Positions 58,909-64,000 of a stretch of DNA of 64,000 nt are shown here, one piece after another. Position 1 is the stretch's first letter; every line of letters begins with the position of its first letter. Origin of the DNA: Pseudomonas mendocina (GTDB taxonomy: Bacteria > Pseudomonadota > Gammaproteobacteria > Pseudomonadales > Pseudomonadaceae). Below the pieces are notes generated by a model that had not been told where the DNA came from, ran no database searches, and was given only the letters and a program-made list of their open reading frames with translations. The DNA lies in NCBI GenBank assembly GCA_037482215.1, contig CP148074.1, positions 2,170,001 to 2,234,000 on the forward strand, in the 5' to 3' direction. The position numbers and the translations under genes are program-made.

Positions 58909-59748
58909 ATGATTAAAAAATGCTTGTTCCCAGCAGCTGGCTACGGAACCCGTTTTCTGCCAGCTACTAAGGCTATGCCCAAGGAAATGCTGCCAATCGT
59001 GAACAAGCCGTTAATTCAGTACGGCGTGGAAGAGGCGCTTGAGGCGGGGTTGACGGAGATTGCAATGATCACTGGGCGCGGTAAACGTGCGCTTGAGGAT
59101 CACTTTGACATCAGCTATGAGCTTGAGAACCAAATTCGTAACACTGATAAAGAAAAATACCTCGTCGGTATTCGTCGACTCATTGATGAGTGCAGCTTTT
59201 CGTATACCCGCCAAGTTGAAATGAAAGGCCTGGGCCACGCTATTCTTTGTGGTCGGCCACTGATTGGTGATGAGCCGTTCGCCGTGGTGTTGGCGGATGA
59301 CCTATGCCTGAATCTTGAGGGTGACGCGGTTCTGACTCAAATGGTCAAGCTGTACAACCAGTTCCGCTGCTCAATTGTGGCAATTCAGGAAGTGCCGCCG
59401 GAAGAAACTAATAAGTATGGTGTGATCGCTGGTGAGATGATTCGTGAGGACATCTATAGGGTAAACAGCATGGTTGAGAAGCCTAAGCCTGAGGATGCTC
59501 CTTCCAACCTAGCGATTATCGGTCGCTATATCCTGACTCCGGATATCTTTGAGCTCATTGAGCAGACCGAGCCAGGTAAAGGCGGAGAGATACAAATCAC
59601 CGATGCGCTGATGAAGCAAGCTCAGGCTGGTTGCGTCATGGCTTACAAGTTTAAGGGCCGCCGTTTTGACTGTGGTGGCGCAGAGGGTTATATCGAGGCG
59701 ACCAATTTCTGCTTTGAAAACCTTTACAAAACAGGCAAAGCCTACTGA
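58909..59748 (+). CDS. galU: UTP--glucose-1-phosphate uridylyltransferase
   Basis: A 279-aa cytosolic enzyme making UDP-glucose for lipopolysaccharide and exopolysaccharide. The N-terminal nucleotidyltransferase signature LFPAAGYGTRFLPATKAMPKEMLPI is complete, with VVLADDLCLNLEGD and GKGGEIQITDALMKQ further on. ATG 58909 follows AAGG; the frame is open upstream without conserved sequence. A terminator follows. Confidence 0.96.
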   Translation: MIKKCLFPAAGYGTRFLPATKAMPKEMLPIVNKPLIQYGVEEALEAGLTEIAMITGRGKRALEDHFDISYELENQIRNTDKEKYLVGIRRLIDECSFSYTRQVEMKGLGHAILCGRPLIGDEPFAVVLADDLCLNLEGDAVLTQMVKLYNQFRCSIVAIQEVPPEETNKYGVIAGEMIREDIYRVNSMVEKPKPEDAPSNLAIIGRYILTPDIFELIEQTEPGKGGEIQITDALMKQAQAGCVMAYKFKGRRFDCGGAEGYIEATNFCFENLYKTGKAY

Positions 59749-59770
59749 TCCGTTGAGTCAGGCAGGAGCG

Positions 59771-59795
59771 AACAGCCACCTTCGGGTGGCTGTTT
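59771..59795 (+). terminator. galU terminator
   Basis: AACAGCCACC-TTCG-GGTGGCTGTTT, a UUCG tetraloop hairpin 23 bp after the galU stop. Confidence 0.85.
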
Positions 59796-59882
59796 GCATT
59801 CAGGTTGCTGCAAGGCTGAGTGTGTCGGAGAGGGTGTTTTGGCAACCTTGGGGTATGCTTGGTTATGGCCGGAGAAATAGAA

Positions 59883-61244
59883 ATGACTTACGACTTTGAT
59901 CTGTTTGTAATTGGTGCGGGCTCTGGGGGCGTGCGCGCAGCACGCTTTGCAGCAGGTTATGGCGCCCGTGTTGCTGTAGCTGAGAGCCGTTATTTAGGTG
60001 GCACATGTGTCAATGTGGGATGCGTACCAAAAAAGCTTTTTGTATACGGTGCGCACTATGCCGAGGATTTCGAGCAGGCACGCGGTTATGGCTGGCAGTT
60101 GGCGGAGGGGGGGCGCTTTGACTGGGCAACACTGGTTGCCAATAAGGACAAGGAAATCGCACGGCTCAATGGAATCTACCGCAACCTGCTGGTCAACAGT
60201 GGCGTTACCCTGCTTGAAGGGCACGGTCGCATCACTGGCGACCATGAAGTCGAAGTTAGTGGTAAGCGCTACACTGCAAAAAATATCTTGATCGCCACTG
60301 GCGGATGGCCTCAGGTACCGGCTATTCCAGGTGCTGACCTGGCTATTACCTCAAACCAGGCTTTCTATCTTAAAGATCTGCCTGACAGGGTTCTCGTAGT
60401 GGGTGGTGGCTATATTGCTGTTGAGTTCGCTTCGGTCTTTCATGGATTGGGAGCGCATACGTCGTTGCTGTATCGCGGTGAGTTGTTTTTGCGTGGATTC
60501 GATGAGGCAGTCCGGCAACACTTGAGGGATGAACTGCTCAAGCGCGGGATGGATCTGCAGTTCAATACGGATATCACCCGGATTGACAAGCAAGCTGATG
60601 GAAGTCTGCTGGCCACGCTTAAAGATGGCAGAACACTAGAGACCGACTGCATCTTCTTTGCGACAGGCCGGAAGCCGATGCTGGATAACCTGGGCCTTGA
60701 GAATACAGATGTTGAGTTGGATGAGAGGGGGTTCATTAAGGTCAATGATGAGTATGAAACCTCTACGCCATCGATTCTTGCCATTGGCGATGTTATCGGG
60801 CGCGTCCAACTAACGCCTGTTGCTTTGGCTGAAGGAATGGCTGTGGCGCGTAGGCTTTATAAACCTGACGAGTACCGTTTGGTGGATTATCGGATGATCC
60901 CGACAGCCGTTTTCAGCTTGCCGAATATCGGTACTGTTGGTTTATCTGAAGAGCAAGCAAGGGAAGATGGCTATTCCATCAAGGTGTACGAGAGCCGATT
61001 CCGCGCAATGAAGCTGACCATGACCGACTGCCAAGAACGAACTTTGATGAAGCTGGTGGTCGATGCTTCGACAGACCGGGTTCTGGGATGTCATATGGTC
61101 GGGCCGGAAGCGGGGGAGATTATTCAAGGCTTGGCAGTTGCGCTTAAGGCGGGGGCTACCAAACAGATTTTTGACGAAACAATTGGTGTACATCCCACTG
61201 CTGCAGAAGAGTTTGTAACGATGCGTACTCCGGTGTCGAACTAA
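59883..61244 (+). CDS. gor: Glutathione reductase
   Basis: A 453-aa NADPH-dependent flavoenzyme reducing glutathione disulfide. The FAD-binding [17 protein letters not shown], redox-active [18 protein letters not shown]-binding [19 protein letters not shown] and the C-terminal His-Glu dyad region [14 protein letters not shown] are all present. ATG 59883 has GGAG eight bases upstream. Confidence 0.96.
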   Translation: MTYDFDLFVIGAGSGGVRAARFAAGYGARVAVAESRYLGGTCVNVGCVPKKLFVYGAHYAEDFEQARGYGWQLAEGGRFDWATLVANKDKEIARLNGIYRNLLVNSGVTLLEGHGRITGDHEVEVSGKRYTAKNILIATGGWPQVPAIPGADLAITSNQAFYLKDLPDRVLVVGGGYIAVEFASVFHGLGAHTSLLYRGELFLRGFDEAVRQHLRDELLKRGMDLQFNTDITRIDKQADGSLLATLKDGRTLETDCIFFATGRKPMLDNLGLENTDVELDERGFIKVNDEYETSTPSILAIGDVIGRVQLTPVALAEGMAVARRLYKPDEYRLVDYRMIPTAVFSLPNIGTVGLSEEQAREDGYSIKVYESRFRAMKLTMTDCQERTLMKLVVDASTDRVLGCHMVGPEAGEIIQGLAVALKAGATKQIFDETIGVHPTAAEEFVTMRTPVSN

Positions 61245-61248
61245 GGAA

Positions 61249-61872
61249 ATGGAGACACTCTTCTATTTAGCCGATCTTTTCGGTGTCGCCGTGTTTGCGA
61301 TTACGGGAGCACTCATGGCGGGGCGTAAGTCCATGGACTTGTTCGGAGTGCTGGTTATTGCCATCGTCACGGCCTTGGGGGGCGGGACGATGCGCGATCT
61401 TATTCTGGATAATCATCCGGTAAGCTGGATTCGCAACGATCTTTATATTTTGGTGGCCTCGGTTGCTGCCATTGGCACTGTATTGTGGGTGCGAATGACT
61501 CGGCCAATTCACGAGAAAGGGCTGCTTGTGGCGGATGCATTCGGTCTTGCGGTGTTTACCGTGATTGGTTGTGAGGTGGCATTACAGAACCAGGTTCCAT
61601 ACAGCACCGCAGTGATTATGGGTGTTATGACGGGGGTTGCGGGCGGGGTGATGCGGGATGTGATCTGCAACGAAATTCCCTTGATATTCCAGAAAGAGAT
61701 CTACGCGACAGCCTGTCTGGTTGGAGCTTTTGTGTTTATCAGCATGCGTGAATTTGCTACGGTTCACTGGCTCGATACCACTGTTGCAATGTTGTCGGTG
61801 CTTATCATCCGCCTGGCAGCCATTCACTGGCATATCAGTCTTCCGCGATTCCATCTGCTCGACAGGGATTGA
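61249..61872 (+). CDS. TRIC/UPF0126 family membrane protein
   Basis: A 207-aa protein with about seven hydrophobic helices in two homologous halves, each with a conserved glycine turn: GVAVFAITGALMAGRKSMDLFGVL…GGGTMRDLILD and GLAVFTVIGCEVAL…GGVMRDVICNEIP. This is the trimeric intracellular cation channel-like family (E. coli YadS). It follows gor by four bases and is probably co-transcribed. Confidence 0.92.
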   Translation: METLFYLADLFGVAVFAITGALMAGRKSMDLFGVLVIAIVTALGGGTMRDLILDNHPVSWIRNDLYILVASVAAIGTVLWVRMTRPIHEKGLLVADAFGLAVFTVIGCEVALQNQVPYSTAVIMGVMTGVAGGVMRDVICNEIPLIFQKEIYATACLVGAFVFISMREFATVHWLDTTVAMLSVLIIRLAAIHWHISLPRFHLLDRD

Positions 61873-61881
61873 TAAGGTAAG

Positions 61882-61906
61882 GGGCAGAGGGGTTATGCCT
61901 CTGCCC
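61882..61906. terminator. Hairpin between convergent genes
   Basis: GGGCAGAGG-ggttatg-CCTCTGCCC lies between the TRIC stop and the rdgC stop. The stem is strong but has no T-run, so termination is probable rather than certain. Confidence 0.55.
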
Positions 61907-61916
61907 GCTAGCGCCG

Positions 61917-62837
61917 TCAGATGCCTTCTGGGGTGTCCTCACCGCCTAGGGCTTCAAAGAGTGCAGGAAGGAAGTCTACAAGCGTCATCATCATGAGCGT
62001 GAAGCTCGCGTCTTGCTGGGCAAGTGCGTCATCACCGCCGTCCTGTTCGGCCTGCTCTTGGAGCAGATCCTCAAAGCGCAGGCGTTTGATGGCCAGCTTG
62101 TCATCTAGTACGAAGGATAGTTTGTCCTGCCAGGCAAGAGACAGCTGTGTCACTTGTTTACCGGCACTCATGTGTTGCTGGATTTCATCGCTGGTCAGAT
62201 CCTGACGTTTGCAGCGTACGACACCGCCATCCTCGTGGGTGTCCCGCAGCTCACACTCATCCAGTACATGGAAATCTGGAGCTGACTGCTGCGTCTTGAC
62301 CCAGTCGGTGAGGGTCGTAGATGGGGCGATCTTTACTGTCAACGGGCGAACTGGGAGTGAGCCTAATGCTTCACGCAATGTCGATAACAGGTCTTCGGCG
62401 CGTTTGTGGCTTGAGCTGTCGACCAGAATAAGGCCTTGCTTAGGCGCAATAGCAGCGAAGGTCGCGGACTTACGGATAAAGGCGCGGGGCAGGAAGGTTT
62501 GGACGATGTCATCTTTGATCTGATCGCGTTCCTTTTTGTAGACCTTGCGCATTTGCTCGGCTTCGATTTCGTCGACTTTCTCTTTTAAAGCATCGCGAAC
62601 CACGCTGCCCGGCAGAATGCGTTCTTCTTTACGCGCAGCTACGAGCAGGAAGTCGCCACTCACATGCACCAGAGGTGCATCTGCACCCTTGCCCAGTGCA
62701 GGGATGAAGCCATATGTGCTGAGTTCCTGGCTGGCGCAAGGGCGTGCTTCCTTGGTAGCCAGGGCGCGATCTAGGGTGTCGGCATCAAGAGCAATATCTT
62801 GGGTTAGGCGGTAGACCAGCAGGTTGCGAAACCACAT
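61917..62837 (-). CDS. rdgC: Recombination-associated protein RdgC
   Basis: A 306-aa ring-forming DNA-binding protein that limits RecA activity. Recognised from [71 protein letters not shown] and [20 protein letters not shown]. The start at 62837 gives the standard RdgC N terminus; an ATG six codons upstream also exists. Confidence 0.95.
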   Translation of the reverse strand: MWFRNLLVYRLTQDIALDADTLDRALATKEARPCASQELSTYGFIPALGKGADAPLVHVSGDFLLVAARKEERILPGSVVRDALKEKVDEIEAEQMRKVYKKERDQIKDDIVQTFLPRAFIRKSATFAAIAPKQGLILVDSSSHKRAEDLLSTLREALGSLPVRPLTVKIAPSTTLTDWVKTQQSAPDFHVLDECELRDTHEDGGVVRCKRQDLTSDEIQQHMSAGKQVTQLSLAWQDKLSFVLDDKLAIKRLRFEDLLQEQAEQDGGDDALAQQDASFTLMMMTLVDFLPALFEALGGEDTPEGI

Positions 62838-63042
62838 ATACGCGTGAATCTCCATATAAGCCTGCGCTTAGCAGGGTAGAAAAGGCATCAACGATCTGGT
62901 GGAGCAGATAGTGTCTGAACCTGAGATGAAATCACAGTTCATGCCTGTTTAGTTATTAAGATGCATTATTCATCTGCAGGCGCATCAGGCCAAGTGCTGG
63001 CTAAGTCTTTGGAATATTTGGTATTTTTTTTGGAAATAGCGC

Positions 63043-63071
63043 TTGCCAAGCTCGGGCTTGCTCTCTACAAT
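63043..63071 (+). promoter_or_regulatory. sigma70 promoter of tRNA-Val/tRNA-Asp
   Basis: TTGCCA (63043-63048), 17-bp spacer, TACAAT (63066-63071), followed after a GC-rich start region by tRNA-Val at 63093. Confidence 0.7.
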
Positions 63072-63092
63072 GCGCCCCACTTCGAGAGTGAA

Positions 63093-63168
63093 GGGTGATT
63101 AGCTCAGCCGGGAGAGCATCTGCCTTACAAGCAGAGGGTCGGCGGTTCGATCCCGTCATCACCCACCA
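63093..63168 (+). tRNA. tRNA-Val (TAC)
   Basis: A 76-nt cloverleaf with acceptor GGGTGAT/ATCACCC, anticodon TAC in CTTACAA, T loop TTCGATC and an encoded CCA. Confidence 0.97.
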
Positions 63169-63185
63169 ATCTCTTTAAGTTACGC

Positions 63186-63262
63186 GCAGCGGTAGTTCAG
63201 TCGGTTAGAATACCGGCCTGTCACGCCGGGGGTCGCGGGTTCGAGTCCCGTCCGCTGCGCCA
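63186..63262 (+). tRNA. tRNA-Asp (GTC)
   Basis: A 77-nt cloverleaf with acceptor GCAGCGG/CCGCTGC, anticodon GTC in CTGTCAC, T loop TTCGAGT and an encoded GCCA end. It lies 17 bp after tRNA-Val. Confidence 0.96.
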
Positions 63263-63438
63263 TTTCCCTTCTTTTCCCCTCCTGTGATACATATTCCTCT
63301 ACCTATCCTTAAGTTCAGCTAAATATTTGAACTTATGCGATTTTTCTTATTCCAAAGCCCATAGCCAGTAAACATAGCGGCCTGTTAAGCTCGTGGTTTT
63401 ATAACTGTGCCTCAAGGCGTACCGAACAAGGATCAAGC

Positions 63439-64000
63439 ATGAAACAACATCGTTTAGCCGCGGCGGTTGCCCTGGTAGGACTGGTTCTGACTGGTTGTGA
63501 TTCGCAAACAAGCGAAATCAAACTCGAAACAGCACCTCAGAAAGCCTCCTACGGCATAGGTTTGAACATGGGCAAAAGCCTGGCTCAGGAAGGCATGGAT
63601 GATCTGGACCCTAAAGCAGTAGCTTTGGGCATCGAAGACGCCATTGGCAAGAAAGAGCAGCGTCTAAAAGATGAAGAGCTGATTGAGGCGTTTGCTTTCC
63701 TGCAAAAACGTGCTGAAGAGCGTATGACTGCTATCAGTGAAGAGTCGGCTAAGGCTGGCAAGAAGTTTCTTGAAGAGAACGGCAAGCGCGAAGGTGTTGT
63801 GACCACCGAAAGCGGCTTGCAATATGAAGTGATCAAGAAGGCTGATGGTGCGCAGCCTAAACCGTCTGATGTGGTTACCGTTCATTATGAAGGTAAATTG
63901 ACAGATGGCAGTGTTTTCGACAGCTCCGTCGAGCGCGGTAGCCCAGTCGATCTGCCCGTTGGTGGTGTGATTCCAGGCTGGGTAGAAGGCCTGCAACTCA
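63439..64000 (+). CDS. FKBP-type peptidyl-prolyl isomerase lipoprotein (Mip/FkpA-like), partial
   Basis: The start of a secreted isomerase, cut by the window end. The signal peptide MKQHRLAAAVALVGLVLTGC has a lipobox LTGC. A helical dimerisation region follows (KASYGIGLNMGKSLAQ… AFLQKRAEERMTAI). The FKBP domain begins at SGLQYEVIKKADG and continues VTVHYEGKLTDGSVFDSS and GGVIPGWVEGLQL. AAGGAT precedes the ATG. It would assist folding of periplasmic or outer-membrane proteins. Confidence 0.93.
   Translation, partial: MKQHRLAAAVALVGLVLTGCDSQTSEIKLETAPQKASYGIGLNMGKSLAQEGMDDLDPKAVALGIEDAIGKKEQRLKDEELIEAFAFLQKRAEERMTAISEESAKAGKKFLEENGKREGVVTTESGLQYEVIKKADGAQPKPSDVVTVHYEGKLTDGSVFDSSVERGSPVDLPVGGVIPGWVEGLQL

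Overview
The window is a stretch of Pseudomonas-type gammaproteobacterial chromosome carrying one integrated temperate phage of about 57.7 kb. Host genes flank it. On the left are the last codons of uvrC, then pgsA and a tRNA-Gly(GCC)/tRNA-Cys(GCA)/tRNA-Leu(TAA) cluster. On the right are galU, gor, a TRIC/UPF0126 membrane protein, rdgC, tRNA-Val(TAC), tRNA-Asp(GTC) and the start of an FKBP-type lipoprotein isomerase. PgsA, GalU, Gor and RdgC all read like Pseudomonas proteins. Family assignments are from memory of protein families and visible motifs; no database search was run.

The prophage lies between two exact 63-bp repeats (1022-1084 and 58675-58737) that correspond to the 3' part of tRNA-Leu. 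The tRNA is intact at the left end. The left end holds the integrase and a DUF4224 excisionase-like gene. A probable toxin/immunity pair follows, next to a stub of a cytosine methyltransferase gene. A long leftward early operon (13283 down to 4633) encodes a Cas4/RecE-like exonuclease, RecT, a protein with an FtsK gamma-like domain, an SbcC-like ATPase, a DEDDh exonuclease, an N6/N4 methyltransferase and a C5-cytosine methyltransferase. A second long frame, apparently also coding, overlaps the C5 methyltransferase.

The control region (13.3-19.5 kb) has a lambda-like logic. A CI-type S24 repressor and a Cro sit around an operator cluster (19183-19240). The same motif (GCGGTAATA-like) recurs three times over the leftward promoter at 13874-13938. 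A separate XRE regulator/ImmA-IrrE protease pair has its own sigma70 promoter and a palindromic operator. Between the switches lie small ORFs and an AT-rich two-gene cassette, a HIRAN protein plus a HipA-like kinase. Rightward early genes (19.5-23.5 kb) encode DnaT-like and lambda P-like replication proteins and RusA. A membrane-anchored PD-(D/E)XK protein follows.

The late region (25-53.8 kb) is that of a podovirus: holin, M15 endolysin, Rz/Rz1, terminase, portal, scaffold, coat, tail/fibre proteins, a set of small ejection-type proteins and a 2521-residue polyvalent protein. The polyvalent protein has pyrophosphatase-like, two metallopeptidase-like and phosphoribosyltransferase-like domains and is cut by an in-frame amber codon. 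An IS3-family element (53856-55167, 3-bp target duplication) follows. The right end carries accessory genes: a TIR-domain protein, a BRO-type antirepressor and decaying small membrane/secreted genes. The virion and lysis modules look complete apart from the amber codon in the giant protein, so the prophage may be inducible but possibly defective.
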